Positions 33,901 to 62,300 of a stretch of 64,000 nucleotides of DNA are shown in pieces. The DNA is taken from positions 30,383,079 to 30,447,078 of the forward strand of contig NC_053114.1 in the NCBI RefSeq assembly GCF_010015445.1, given 5' to 3'. The first letter of the stretch is position 1. Each line of letters begins with the position of its first letter. The notes beneath the pieces are model-generated. The model ran no database searches. It was not told where the DNA came from and worked only from the letters and a program-made list of their open reading frames with translations. The translations under genes were made by a program, and so were the position numbers. This DNA comes from Perca fluviatilis (Eukaryota > Chordata > Actinopteri > Perciformes > Percidae).

Positions 33901-35919
33901 TGTATGACAATGAATAGTGCAAAAGAGCGTAAACAGATATGAAAGCAGATATGGAAAGCAGTGCAGATGAAGATGTGCATCTGTGCAACACAATATCTGA
34001 CTGTAGGCAGTACTGGTTGAGCTTGGAAGTGTGTGCTGTGGTGTCTGAATATTCCTGTGGGTGTGCTGTCATGCTGTATGTGTGCACTGAGTTGTGTGTT
34101 TCAAATGTGCATGGGCTCCTTTTGTAATATAGGCCTGTGCGATGACATTCTAATCAACTCATTATTCATAATTAATTCCTAACCTCTGCCTTACATACCA
34201 ACGTGCGCTCACACACACAAACACACACACACAGCTGAATAAGTGTCACTGCGTGGAGGCCCCCATGACTCTGTTCTGCACTGAGCCTGTTTTCATTCCA
34301 TGATTGCATTTCTGGGTGATAACACTTAAATCTGCATATGTGAGGTGCTTTCACCTGTGTTTAAATGTAAGGTTAATTAATCTTGGTATTATCCTGAGGT
34401 GATATGAAGGCCAGTTCCTCATATACTTAGACTTTATATATTGGACATTTTACATGCACCTTCTAGTACACCATAGACCTTTTTCACATACCACATTTGA
34501 CATGTAACAGTAGTAAAAGCACAGGTGTAAATAATAATAAAAAATGATGGTTGAAATCCATGTAGCTGCTTCAGTTTCAGGGTCCTTGTACTGTGCATGC
34601 TGGCTCACTGTCACACTGTCATGACTTACTGGGACACTTGAATAGAACAAGGCCATCATTAATGTTATTAAGCTGCAAGCTAAATATGAAGAGAGATGTG
34701 CAATCTAGTTGTTGAAAGACTTGATTGAGTGCTTAATGAGCGACACATGACTGTGCGAATTAAATAGCTTGATCATTAATATGCAGGAAGAGATGGAAAG
34801 GTCAATCGAGTCAGCCATTCGGGTGCTTTGTTAAATGTATGTTACTAATGACTCTACCAAAGACTAATCTGTCCTCTGTCCCTTTCTCACTTTTCTTTCT
34901 TTAATTCTCTAAATGTGGCTTTGACCTTTGTGAGAAGGGGTGGTGAGGTAGGGAAACATCCAGGGCTTGTAACAAAGATATATATATGTATATAAATATT
35001 TCTTATCTTTTATATCATACTTGTTGTCCATGTCCTTATTGCACCGTGGGTAAGTCACACACTTCTGTATGTCTGACACATATTGCAGAATTGACAATAA
35101 AGTTGACTTGATGAAACAGTTCAAACAAGGGAAACGAGTGAATGATTGAATGACTCAGCAAAGAAACTGAATGTGTAAATATGCAGAAGACACCAGAGTT
35201 GACACCACTGATTGTCATGTCTTCACCCCTCACAGGGCTGCAGCTTTTTGATAAATGGATCATGGAGGATCACAGCCAGCTCGTGGCAGAGACTTATCCT
35301 GCTGCTCCCACTATTTGACAAGATAACAATGACAAGATATATAGAGAGTTTAAGCAGCAGTGACCTGACAGCTCAGCAAATTTATATCAATAGATTTCCA
35401 ATGTACAACAGGAGTCAAGTCAAACTCAGATGTGGGCACTGGATGAAGAGTTGAGTCAAACTCTACATTAGCACTGTGACTTCTGCAAGCTGCAATTTAG
35501 AATCAAAGTTAGAATTTTGATTGTGTCAAACTATGATCTTTTTCTTTCTTGTAACATTTCATTCTCTTTGTATTACACTCCAAAAGGCAAATAGATATGA
35601 CTCTCTGTGGGTGTTTTTAATGAAAGCCATGGAAAAGACAATGAGCATTTCTTTTAAATCTTCATTAAACAATTAGGCTAATTTGGATCATTTGAGACAA
35701 AGCCAGACAACAATCTGATCATTAGTGTTTGTTTCTGTGTCATGCATGTTAGCACCATTATCTTGTTCTATTGTTGTTGCCAAGTCACTCTCAGTATTGC
35801 CAGCTGAGTGAACTCATCAGAGCTTATCTGTAAATGACATGTTGTGTATTACATCATACACTATGTTCTATAAACTAATCTCTATTGCATACTGTTTTGC
35901 AGTTAGAAATGAACAATAA
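33901..35919. other. Intergenic; possible conserved element at about 34.66-34.86 kb
   Basis: No gene found. A short CA run lies at about 34208-34232. 34660-34860 has a homeodomain-rich, repeat-free texture (CTTAATGAGCGACACATG, GATCATTAATATGCAGG). Confidence 0.35.
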
Positions 35920-36085
35920 GGGTAGCTGGTAGCTCACCTGGTAGAGAAGCGCCCATATGCAGAGGCTCAGTCCTCGACACAGCGGCTCAGGGTACAAGTC
36001 CGACCTGCGGCCATTTCCTGCATGTCTCCCGCCTTTCCTGTCTACAGCTGTCCTGTCTATTAAAGGCTAAAATGCCCAAAAAAAG
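35920..36085 (+). mobile_element. tRNA-derived SINE copy
   Basis: Head GGGTAGCTGGTAGCTCACCT, a degenerate B-box region (GGGTACAAGTCCGACC), the CCTTTCCTGTCTACAGCTGT tail, then an A-rich end. Same family as the SINE at 13920-14106, opposite strand. Confidence 0.75.
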
Positions 36086-37323
<1,238 letters not shown>

Positions 37324-38659
37324 GGCCCCCCACTGGTATGTTATTGTCTGACCACACACTGAAACAGAGGACTTTAATCCTCACGTCTAAACTAACAATA
37401 CCATGAATGGTATCTCTTGTATTTTTCAAATGCCTGGCTGGGACCCAAAGGAACAAGCTAAGAGAGAAGAAAATAGTAAACAAAGTATATACATAGAATT
37501 AAATAAAATATCATATGTAATAATGATAAAGTAAGGAAGGATAAATAAATTGTAAATTTATAAATAATTCATCATTAACAATTTGTCTGTGACAAGATGA
37601 TGACTCAGGCTATTTGGGTCAGGTTTGAGCAGAGAATTTCATTTAGAAAAAAAGGAAGAACATCTCAAAATAAAATGCCTGTAACAAAGTTTACTGAAAG
37701 TGTCAGTTAACCTATCCTACCTTGGTTTACATCTCATAGAGTCATTCATAATGATAACAAGGTTGGCATTTTAAAGTGTCAAATGAAAGTGCAGCAGTCA
37801 TTAAAAGGCAGTCTAATGTCTCAAAAAGTTGACCCTAAACTTTTCTCACACGGCAGGCTATGTTTTGTGAGTTTCACTCACAGACTGCAGGTAGATATCT
37901 GCTGCCATCTCCTGGTCAGTAACTGCAAATCTGGTTTATTCTAGCCAAGACAGGCCATGAGGCAGGCAGGTAGGTAGGTAGGCATTTACTGTAGGTGTAA
38001 GTAGGTGGTTTTACATAATAAAACAGTCAATCCAAACAGTAAATTTGTTCCTGTTTTAGTCTTTTAAACTTTTCACATTAAACTGCAACGTGAATATCAA
38101 CATAACCTAATATTAACTGGCTGATACCACTGTACCACCATAATTGGTTGAACTTGTTCAACCCTCTGGTGTTGTTTTGTTTCATGGCCAGTTGGTGGCA
38201 GCAAAGCTCTATCATAGACTGGGTCCATTGTGTGCCCACCTGTATTGCCCATAGACTGTATATTATTTAACAATCTATGGCGTTGCCATGTCCATTAATT
38301 ATGTTTTTTTAAGTGTTTGGATTGTTTGAATTGTTATCTTTATAGACAGTTTCCTTGGGCATGTTTAGCACATTATTGTGTAAAAAAACAATGTCCACTT
38401 CACTGTCTGCTACTTTCCTACTGCATGAAGCACATCAATTGGCACACTCTATTAGTTACAAATGAAGGTGTTATAATAGAAATAGCCTAATTGTCAGCCT
38501 ATAATGTAACAACATACACGTGAAGTCCATCTTCATCCAGTGCTTCATCAGCTTTATTTTAAACCCGTATTATTCCAAAGACAGAAGATGGGGAGTGAGC
38601 ATTGTGAGTCTGGCTAACACAAATAATTGTTTAAGGAATCATCTGAGATTGCTTGTTTC
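37324..38659. other. Intergenic upstream of the zinc-finger gene
   Basis: No gene recognised. A short GGCA/GGTA run (about 37962-37982) is present. Confidence 0.4.
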
Positions 38660-38667
38660 TCTCGCGA
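38660..38667. promoter_or_regulatory. TCTCGCGA promoter-type motif
   Basis: Exact TCTCGCGA about 100 bases upstream of the zinc-finger ATG. The palindrome TCTCGCGAGA is a known core element of many TATA-less vertebrate promoters. This copy matches the first eight bases. The promoter assignment is inferred from position. Confidence 0.45.
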
Positions 38668-38764
38668 TATGTGGCAACCCAGTGAGCAGCCAGTCTTCTG
38701 TCAGCCCGTGAGGAGGATCCAGGGAACAGTCAGACGGACTGGTGGTCTTCTGTTATCAGCGGAA

Positions 38765-41017
38765 ATGTTCAAAACAGAGAAACTAAAAGCTTTGGTCAAT
38801 GAGCGACTGAAAGCCGCCGCTGAGGACATATTCAGCATATTTGAAACAACTATTAAAGACTATGAGGAGATAGTTTTTCGTTCAAAAAAGGAGGTCTACC
38901 AACAACGAAGAAGGCTGGCCGGGTGGAAAGGTAAGTTACGTTGACGACAGGTTAACTTTAGCCTCTGAGCAGCGCTGACACTGGGAGGTCTCCTGTTAAA
39001 TCAGAAAGAATAGCGTTTGGTAAGATGTATTTCAACCAGCTGGGCCACTCCCTAAATACTTGTTAGGAGACAGCAAGTAGCGCCATTTTGCATCCCTGAA
39101 GGGGGATGCAAAATGGCTGTCACTGGCAAAATGTGCCACACGATGGTTTTGTTGGTAGGTTGGTAGGTACTATAGGCAACAGACATGGATCCCAAAGCCT
39201 TTTCACCTCTTACCGTCCTCTAATACCTCACGTTCACCTCTCTCCTGTCACAAACAGTTGGGAGAAGAAAGAGGGATGGGTGGAGTTGAAAAGGTAAACA
39301 AAAGCCATTGTGAACAGTGTATTTGCTTTCTATTATCAAATAGAGATATTTTTTTATTATGATTATATGTGATTCTGTCCTAAATCCATAAAATGCATCA
39401 TAATAAGTGCCTAAATGAGATTAGCAGTACACAATATTTTGCCTGTGATCCTATCTTGTTCATTTATAATTAATGGTGGCTATATTGTAAGTCACATTAA
39501 TAGTCATTTCAGATTGTGTTAATAATATTATGGTCTAGACCACAGTGGAGTTAAACCCCCCACTATGAAAAAAACCTTAACAATATGGGCAGCAAAAGAA
39601 AAAGGCAGTGATTTTCACTATCATCTCCCTCACAGTATTAAAAACATGATGAAATGTGACCCCAAAACTTGTATTTATTAAATTGTACATATCGTAATAC
39701 AAACTGTTGTAACAAAATGAGTGCTGTAATGAAGCTGACTTATTTGATATGCATTGCATTTGTAAGTCGATCGACATTGTTTATTTTTGTTCGTATAAAC
39801 TTTTGTTTGCAAGGAGATCATTACAAAGCATACCTTTTCATTTCACAAACCGGAAGCCATTAAAAGATAAGCACCATTGTATGTGTTGTATTGTGAAAGA
39901 GACTAGTTACACTGGTGCTGTTCCCATCTTTTCATGAGCAGACTACCCATCATAACAAAACCATGCAAAATTCTGAGATTTGTATATGCTGGGACACATT
40001 TTCATGTTCTACCTGCCTTGTCTCGCTCTCTGCTAAATATTTGCAAATCAAAATATATGATGAAACTAAGGCTTACATTTCTTTTCTCATGTGTGATACT
40101 GTGAAGCCCCCCTGCAGCTTTCTGTCCAGGAAGAGGACGCTCCCTCAGAGCAGTATCGCTGTGAGAAGAAGACTGGCTTATGTGAGGATGACCAGGAGCC
40201 CCTGCAGATTAAAGAAGAGCAGGAGGAGGAACTGTGGACCACTCAGGCAGGGGAAAAGCAGCAAGAAGAGGTTGATACCAAAGACGCTATGTTCAATATA
40301 ATTTATGTGCAAAGGAATGATGGAGATTTGCCCAGCAGCTCATGTGAACAGTTGAAATCAGAACCTGATGAAGAAGGCTGTGGTGCATCGGAGCCAACCA
40401 GTGACTGTCAGATGAGTGAAGTTAGTGACTGTGAATGGAGAGACAGTGGAGGATTTCACTCAGGTGTGAACAGGAAGAAACCACAGCAAGCTGGTGAGAC
40501 AGCAGACAGGCCGTACACCTGCAGCATATGCAACAAGAATTTCAGAATTAAATCCATTCTGACTCGCCACATGAAGACCCACACAGGAGAGAAACCTTAC
40601 AGTTGCGGTGTTTGCGGTAAAAGCTTCATTCAGCGCTCCTATCTGCAGACTCACATGAACTCTCACTCCGGACAGAAACCGCACACATGTAGTTTCTGTG
40701 GCAGAGGTTTCACACAAGTTGGAAACATGAATGCCCACATTCGAATCCACACGGGAGAGAAGCCTCACGTCTGTACTGACTGTGGAAAAAGTTTTAGAGA
40801 GAAAGCGGATCTCATTAAGCATACAATAATTCACACTGGTGAGAAGCCATACATTTGCATTGTATGTAATATGAAATTCAGTGCGCAGTCTAATTTAACA
40901 CGCCACATGAAGACTCATTCAGGGGAGAGGCCATATAGTTGCACTGCTTGTGGAAAAAGATTCATTCGGCGCTCCCATTTAATTATTCATATGAAGACTC
41001 ACGCAGAGACTCTCTAG
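38765..41017 (+). CDS. C2H2 zinc-finger protein, six fingers, two coding exons
   Basis: Probable nuclear DNA-binding regulator. Coding exon 1 is 38765-38930 (55 codons plus one base, donor GTAAGT). Exon 2 is 40107-41017, using the acceptor GTGAAG, which is the one that keeps frame with exon 1. The protein would be about 358 residues. The N-terminus (MFKTEKLKALVNERLKAAA) is the helical segment common at the start of many teleost multi-finger proteins. It is followed by an acidic linker with PLQIKEEQEEE. Six fingers follow from YTCSICNKNF to the end, with TGEKP-type linkers (TGEKP, SGQKP, TGEKP, TGEKP, SGERP). Helix residues at -1, 2, 3 and 6 read ISIR, QSYT, QGNA, EADK, ASNR and RSHI. All six C2H2 sets are intact. 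No KRAB or SCAN domain is visible. A TCTCGCGA motif lies 98 bases before the ATG. I cannot assign an orthologue: such genes are lineage-specific. Confidence 0.88.
39082..39117. repeat. 15-bp perfect hairpin in the zinc-finger gene intron
   Basis: GCCATTTTGCATCCC (39082-39096) is mirrored by GGGATGCAAAATGGC (39103-39117) around a 6-base loop. Confidence 0.85.
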
Positions 41018-41093
41018 ACTGCAGAAATTATTATATTCGCTCCGTTATTTATTTGATAAATTCCTAGGTAGAATGGACAAAGAAAATGTATAA

Positions 41094-41207
41094 AATAAAA
41101 ACTTTTTGTACAAGCCATTTTTTCTATGAGTTGTTGCTATATAGTTTTGCTGTATCATACTCAGCAAGTTGTAATAGTGTATGTTTCTCCAGGTGACATT
41201 AAATAAA
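41094..41207 (+). terminator. Poly(A) signals of the zinc-finger gene
   Basis: Two AATAAA hexamers, at 41094-41099 and 41202-41207, lie 77 and 185 bases after the stop codon. Either could specify the mRNA end, and alternative use is plausible. Confidence 0.6.
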
Positions 41208-41209
41208 GC

Positions 41210-42990
41210 AAGGGGGCATTATTATGTCCTCAAAAATCATCACAAGTCATTCTACTTGTATTTTTTTCTCCAGTGATGCCCTTTCTAGTATTCACAAATG
41301 AAATATTTTCGTTATTGTCAACAAATCCTATAAAAAGAGCACAACAAAACAGTTTTAGTTTGTCTGTGGCTTTCCAACGATAAAAGCACCGGAGGTTCTG
41401 ATAGCTGTTCAACTGCAAGTCATATGACTCGCACATTAGTTAATTCTCGTCGTATCAAAGTCTACATTGAAGACAGATAGTGAGCTTGAACTTCCTACCA
41501 GAACAGTACACTCGAAACTTCCCCTTTGTGGCAATAAATAAATATTTCATGGGAGCATAACTTGAATGCAAACTCTATTTTTCAGCCTGATAAATGTTCT
41601 TCTGTTCTGCACCTAGTTTTATCAGATTGATGTGGGTGCTTTTGTAACTTTTCCAGAAAAAGGCCAACCTACCTACATCATGTGAGATAATTTTTTTTTT
41701 CTTTTTTAACATAAAACAAAGACATGTTCACGTAAACGGCAACCTGCCTGAGAAAATAGGGTAAGTAAACACTGCATTTTAATCCTTAACAGCACAACAC
41801 TGTTATGAAGAAGCAATAACTACCTAATGCTTATCATGCCATAGTAGCATTACTCCTCTGCTACAATACTAGTCTTCATTTCTCTGGGTGTGGCTGTTTA
41901 AGTATGTTTGGTTTATTCTCTTTTCTGTATACTCTGCTCATTTCTGCATATATTAACTGAGGTGATAGCAAATAGTTGCTATTTGGTAAAACCTAAAGAA
42001 AAGAATAATAACTGTTGATGAGCCTCACTTTAGGTTTTATATACTGTGTAAACACTGGCCAAACTGTGCAATATTTTACAGGCTGTAGATGAAAGTATGC
42101 ACTTGAAAAAAGGCAAATGAGCCCTTAGTTGAGTGTCAGAAATTAAAAAACGAGGTAGACTCAGCTGCACATTATTTTGGATATCATGCCTCAAAGATGA
42201 GATGTTGACATGACTGTTGGAGAGAGTTGATCGTTGTGGCAAAATTGAGGTCAGTGAGAAATATTGTCAGTAGCTCTATTATGGTGCAGAATGCATTTCC
42301 TGACATAGTTACGGGCCACCGGACCCCTGAGAGTTCATCTGTGCTGCAGGTAAACACAAAGCTGCCGTAGTGGTTCAGCCCTCCAGGATGATACCACCAG
42401 AGACTGTTTTATCAGTATTAAAACAATCGCTCTTTAAATATGTAGTATTTCATCATCATCATCATCATCATCAGATGTAGCATCTAATTTTAGATATGTA
42501 GAGGCCACATCAAGGTGCACTGATGACAGAATAACAGAAAGGTATCAAAGGCATTACTGCATCATTACATTTTCTGACTAATAAAAAAAAATTGTTTAGT
42601 GGCTTTGATGGAATAATATTTAATGACTGCTTTTCCCAATTGACAAATAGTTTCTAGTTTAAAAAACTATAACAAACGATCCCTAAAACAACATTATTTC
42701 TTGGAAAACATTGAAGTAGAGAGGAATTCTTTTTTTAAATTATTCTTATCCACTTAATAGTTTTTTTCTGTAGCTATGAGCAACACCTACCATTCACACC
42801 TTCATCAGCATGCTCAATATCACTGTTACGACTTTTTTGTCCTTAAAAAATATTGTTCCACCTAGAATATAGGAACTATAAGTGCCACGGCTAAGTGTAC
42901 AACTTATTTTTTCAGTTAACGTTATAGTTTATTCCTGCTGAGTTTTTATTTTATCTTGTCGCTGTTGGACCGAGAAAAAATAAAACCGTT
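41210..42990. other. Intergenic between the zinc-finger gene and dna2
   Basis: No gene recognised. A short (ATC)n run is at about 42450-42473. Confidence 0.45.
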
Positions 42991-42993
42991 TTA

Positions 42994-43046
42994 GCGGAAG
43001 TGCACTTGATGTCATTTCCGTTGCGCGAAGCTGAAACTTTGGCGCC
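42994..43046 (+). promoter_or_regulatory. dna2 promoter motifs: ETS-like and E2F-like sites
   Basis: GCGGAAGT (ETS core) at about 42994-43001 and TTTGGCGCC (E2F consensus type) at 43038-43046 lie about 370-420 bases before the dna2 ATG. An E2F site fits an S-phase gene. The motifs are seen; their use is inferred. Repeated TAACGTTAG words follow at about 43138-43183. Confidence 0.45.
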
Positions 43047-43417
43047 CCAGACTTTTAAACATCTTGAAAACACTGGAGAGACATCGTAAACACCAAGAAG
43101 ACAAACATTGGGCCAGTCCGGTAGTTTTCACGGCAAAGTAACGTTAGTAACGTTAGTTGACGATGTTAGGGTAACGTTAGTTAATAACCTCCTGGTTGTG
43201 ACGATGCAAAGTCGTTCAAAGCAAAATAAGCTCTGTTCGGATGGCTGATGTCGGTGAGGTTAGCCCTCCGTTGACAACGCCGTTGGTCTGTTAGCTAAAA
43301 AGATATCCAGCTCATTCATATATCTATGCAGATCATTTACCTATGGTAGACAAGCTGGCTGTCGGGAAGAAACGCACATAAATACATACACCTGCCTGTG
43401 GTTTCATCAGAGTCGCC

Positions 43418-57439
<14,022 letters not shown>

Positions 57440-59301
57440 TAGAAGTCTTTGACGCCGTGGTGGTGTTTCCAGTCTCTTAGTGGAGCAGCCAGTGGCTGTG
57501 GATCACCTCAATAGGGCACAGTCTGCAAACCCACTGAATGATCTGGAGGCTGTGATTAGTTGACAACAATTTAAAACCTAGCCATTGCTGTCCTGTCCAT
57601 CTTTGGAAAAGAAAATCAACAGTTAAAGTACGACTTGGAACAGTGTTCCAGCAAACTAATTTAACTGGCAGTGTTTCCCGTTCAAAAGAAACGCCAAATA
57701 TCCATTCCAGTGTTTCCCCTATTAATTCTCTGAAGCGTGCCGCCGTGAGCCACTGCCTGTCTTACGTTACATTCCTACCTTTGATTATCTTTTGTCCCTC
57801 CTAACAAGCATTTGATGGCTTGTAACTGGAGATACAGATTACACTAATCAACACACTAGGAATGACACCTGAGGAACCTGTAGCATTTTGAGGGGACACT
57901 GTCTCTGATCTGCACCACACTAGTTAAACATAAGTTTTATAATAGAATGACTTTTAAATTAGTCTTTATTTTCAAAGCCCTTGGAAACAGACGTATCGTT
58001 GTTGTGAAAAATGCAAATATTAAATGCACCATTCAGTGTCTTTTCCTATTGCCACATCTTTTGCTTTTTTGGGCTTTTCATACTGAAACAAGTGGAGTAG
58101 AGCGGCCCCAAAAACGTAATCACCAGACTGAACCTCAACAAGCTTAGCTGCTCGATTATGGTACTGTGTGTCAAACCTCAACTAGGACTCTATTGATACG
58201 CTGACAATATTTTAGACTTGACTGTTGGTACTTTCTCTAAGCATTTACACACACGCACATAACAGACAAGTCATTCCTATGTGAATATGGAGACCATACC
58301 GAGTTATTTAAAGTTTATGTCACTCAGCTGGAACAGTCAGATAAGCTCAGAAATGTCTCAGTCAACTGAACTGCAGTTGAATTGTACGATGAAAACTCTT
58401 GAACTAAAAACAGAAAAGTGATGCTACAATACAATATTAAAATAACCAGAATTATTTGTAGTCCTAAATTACTAAATCAATATTTTTCCAGATAAAACCT
58501 GAAGTACATGTTTTATAAAGGATGAGGTGACGGCTGTAGTGTGTACTGTAATACCTTATTTTGTGGATCAACTATACATCACTGAAGTTCATACATACTT
58601 GATGAATAATATGGCATCGACAGTACTTGGTTTTAATCTGTGAATGGACTACAACGGTAAAGAAATGGAAACAGCATACTGGTATATACTGTACATAAAG
58701 TTAGTGTCGGTAGCACAAAAAGCTCAAACAAAACCAAGTATTTGGGTCAATTCCTTTGCATACAACAGAATACGAGCAAAGCTAAAGCTGTACGGAGACA
58801 GTATGCTTACAAAGGAAACTACTTGGTATAATGAGAACCAGTTAAAACTCTAGGAATTTGTAGGAAACCACAATTATTGAACTGTGATAATTTAACTAAT
58901 GATTTAGTTTTTCATTACTGTGATTAGAGCAGGTTGTATAACGTCACCAAGCTAACTGTGATTCCACCTTTGATCTGTATGACCTCCAACACAACCTCTA
59001 ATTATTCATGTCTTGTCTCTGTATTTAGTTTTTAATTAAGTGATTTTTGCATCAGTTTTGTGAATAAATAATACAAATACTATCAAAGCGTGAGCTGTTC
59101 TTTCCATCCTGTAGTATGTTAGCGTGCTGAGTGATGTTTCAATATTAGATTGACCAGTCTGGACAATAATCAGTTTAGCTCTTTATTTAAACCATCTAGT
59201 TTTTATGTGTGTTATCAAATGGTACAAAGCCTATGTCTGCTTCTCTGTGCAGGTACGTAATGACTGTCCTATCATCCCCAACCCTCTTAGTTTGCATGTG
59301 G
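57440..59301 (+). other. dna2 3' UTR and convergent dna2-pbld spacer
   Basis: No repeat or additional gene seen. It contains the candidate poly(A) signal at 59063. Confidence 0.5.
59063..59068 (+). terminator. Candidate poly(A) signal for dna2
   Basis: AATAAA in TTTGTGAATAAATAATAC, 1.6 kb after the dna2 stop and before the pbld last exon on the other strand. A long 3' UTR would have to be assumed. Confidence 0.35.
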
Positions 59302-62300
59302 CTATAGTGTGATTGTTCCCTGCAGCACAGTGACGGCCTGTCCAGATATGTTGATTCTTCCGTCGTCTCTCACTTCTAGTTCCAGCTCCCCGCCTCGACT
59401 GGAGCACTGGTAAGCTACACAAACACACGGAGGGGATAATATAGGAGTGTCAGTATGGTTCAGCTCAGTAGTAATGGACTGTTTATAGTTGGAAAATGAC
59501 ACCTGTTATCAAGTTAATGGCACATTGTAAAAGACTGTAAAAATTGCACTGGTTTAGAGTTTGACAAGTTGCTAATCAAATGTTAATGTGGAGTTGGTTA
59601 AATTAATTACCCAGCATTTTCTTCTTTCCTAGTTTCTTAGACCAGTAGCTACCTAGCACAGTGTGGGCAGAACCTGCAGGGACACAAAAGGCATAAGAAA
59701 TTTACATTTCACAAGACACACTTAACGTTTACCAACTATACTGCGTGGGTGCTAGACATCTGACATTGTACATTGCAAGATTTTGTATTTTTGCCAGTAT
59801 TTGCTGCTTGTATACAAATGTGTAGGATTACTTGATTATCAGAAAGTAGATTTTTGCAACATAATGTTACACACTGTAACCCAACAAAGACTGTCTGTGT
59901 TAGTAGGGCTAGTAGAAGTAGTCTACCAGTGACGGGATCCTCAGGGATGCCATTCCATGGAGAAAAGAATCTTGAGTAGAAGTCGTATCCTGGCTGGCAG
60001 TCTGGGGATCCTATTGGTAGATAAACGACAATTTGATTAACGTGTCATATTTGTTGGCTAATAGGCAAAAACCTCCAATGGGCATTTAAATGCAACCTAT
60101 ATACACACTAATAAAGTCTAACTAATAAAGGTTTTAGCATTGCAATGTATGTAACAAACAATTGTTACTTATTACTTAAAAGACTCTGCATGTCTTAACT
60201 TTGGTACCGCTGTAAATTTGAAATTACTGCATGTGGTCCGGCCCAACAAGTCATAAAACTGTCCAACAATATTCCCCTGGTCTAACCAAAGGAAATCATT
60301 GTTAAGCTCCTGTTACCTTTCATGGTGATGATTACTCCTTTGACTCTTCCGCTCGTCTCACTGCTCTGAAGAGCAACAGGGTCAACTTTCAGACTGGTTA
60401 GCACTGACCTGCAGAAAAGATACACATGCAGCACATAAGCAGGGTCACAAACAAACATGGTGAGACACAAGTGAGAGATTTAAGACACACTGCCCGTTTG
60501 TGAATATGAATAACTATTATACTGTGTATGTGCGTGTGCATATGTGTGTTTTGATTGTAACCTGTCACAGCTGTCAGCCAGTCGAACCAGCAGTTTCTTT
60601 GTGTTGGAGCTCAGATACACATCCTGGATCGGGTGGTTTCCAACCGCAGCCTGTATCCCACATGCAGAAGCAGAGACACATTTAAATCATCCACACACAA
60701 ACACAGGAATGCAATCACACTTGCATACTACTACACATATAGACAGTGAAGCAGGAGTGTACTGTAAAACATGGTGTCTTACTGACAGGTGTCTTACTGA
60801 CCTTGATGATGTCTCTGAACTCATTGGCATCCTGAAAAACACATTTTAGAAAACAAACCGTTAGAAGAATAGCATTGTGTTGTCTTTTCAAATACTTTGC
60901 AAAGTTAGTAAACAACTTTCTTTTGGAAAACCTTGCAATGCTAATGCAGGATGTTTGAGTTCTGCTAATCCAGCTACAGCTGAATCTTAAATTATTGTAG
61001 GGTGGTCACAGTTTCTGGGTTTCACTTAACTGTTTTATTTCATGTTTTTTTAGACATAATTCAACCTGTAATTGTATTATCCTTGTGTTTATCTGACCAC
61101 ATACTGTACCTCCTTGGTTGGTGGGTTGAGAGGAAAGTCCATGATGTACCCTTCCCCCTGCTGGGTGACAGCCAGATCTCCACTCAAGGTCTCAAACACC
61201 AGTTTGGGATTCTCATTCTCTGTGAATATTACACACAGAACATTATACTCACAGGCAAGCTGATAAACTCGGGTTACTGACAGATGTGGGTTTGTTGGCT
61301 AACAATACTTTGCCCTTTCTTGTATTTAGCTGCACTGTGAATTTACATGGAACAGCGTTACAATATGGACAGCTTTGTTATTGTCAGGTAAATCATTACA
61401 AAAGTATTTCAAAATGCCTCCCAGTTAAACTTTATGGATTTCTGTGTTTCTTTTCTTTAGTTCCAAAGCAGTTCGTGTCTGTGTGTTTGTATTGTAACTT
61501 ACGCTTATGTTTGAACAGCACTGCTGCAGAGGCCAGAGTGGCATGACCACACAGATTCACTTCATTGGTTGGTGTAAACCATCGAAGTCGGAACCTTGAT
61601 CCTTTTAAATCACATTGTCGGAAAGGTGCTTTAACACACAGAACTTTAACATGAAGCCTACACATAATCATCCACAGAGTCTACCATTTAACACAGCAAA
61701 TTATCTAAAACATTGAGGGAAGAAACAAATATCCCTCTGGGAAAATAAATCTAAAAACAAATCTACTTGCATATACAGTATTAGTTAATTTCTTCTAAAA
61801 GTCTGAGACCTATTTGGAGTTCTACTATGGTTATGTATGGTTACTTTAGTGGAAATATTTACATTCATTCAAGAGATTTTTAAGCTGTGCATTCCTTTCT
61901 GTGCAGTTGTACCAGTTGTGAAGCTGAGTAACTACATGCTGCATTTTTAACTGGCCGCGCATTGCATTGTTCTTCCCCTTCCCAACAATGCAAGTCTTAG
62001 CTGTGTGTTGTTGCCTGTCAGACTGCTGAGGACAGGTGTTTTTTTATTGAACACAAAGAAGAAAAATTAGCTCAGTTACACGCCCAGAGGTTCACAGTTG
62101 TCTTTTTATCTGAAACCAAAATGTCTTAAACAAGGTCTGACTTGTCATTCTATCTTTGTTCTTTATAGCCACTTAATTTTCTGCAATGATTAACATGTCC
62201 ATTATGACTTTATCAAAACATCTGCTTAAGTCAGTGGTATATCAATTTAATCCATAAATCTGTTTGTTTCTCTTCAGTGCGCCTGGATTTTTTAAACAGA

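Noticed and set aside
39257..39292. Possible extra exon between the two zinc-finger coding exons
   Set aside because: With the phase left by exon 1 it hits a stop (AGT TGA) at once.
40460..40834. Antisense 124-codon frame over the zinc fingers
   Set aside because: A shadow of the finger repeats. The plus-strand C2H2 pattern explains the sequence fully.
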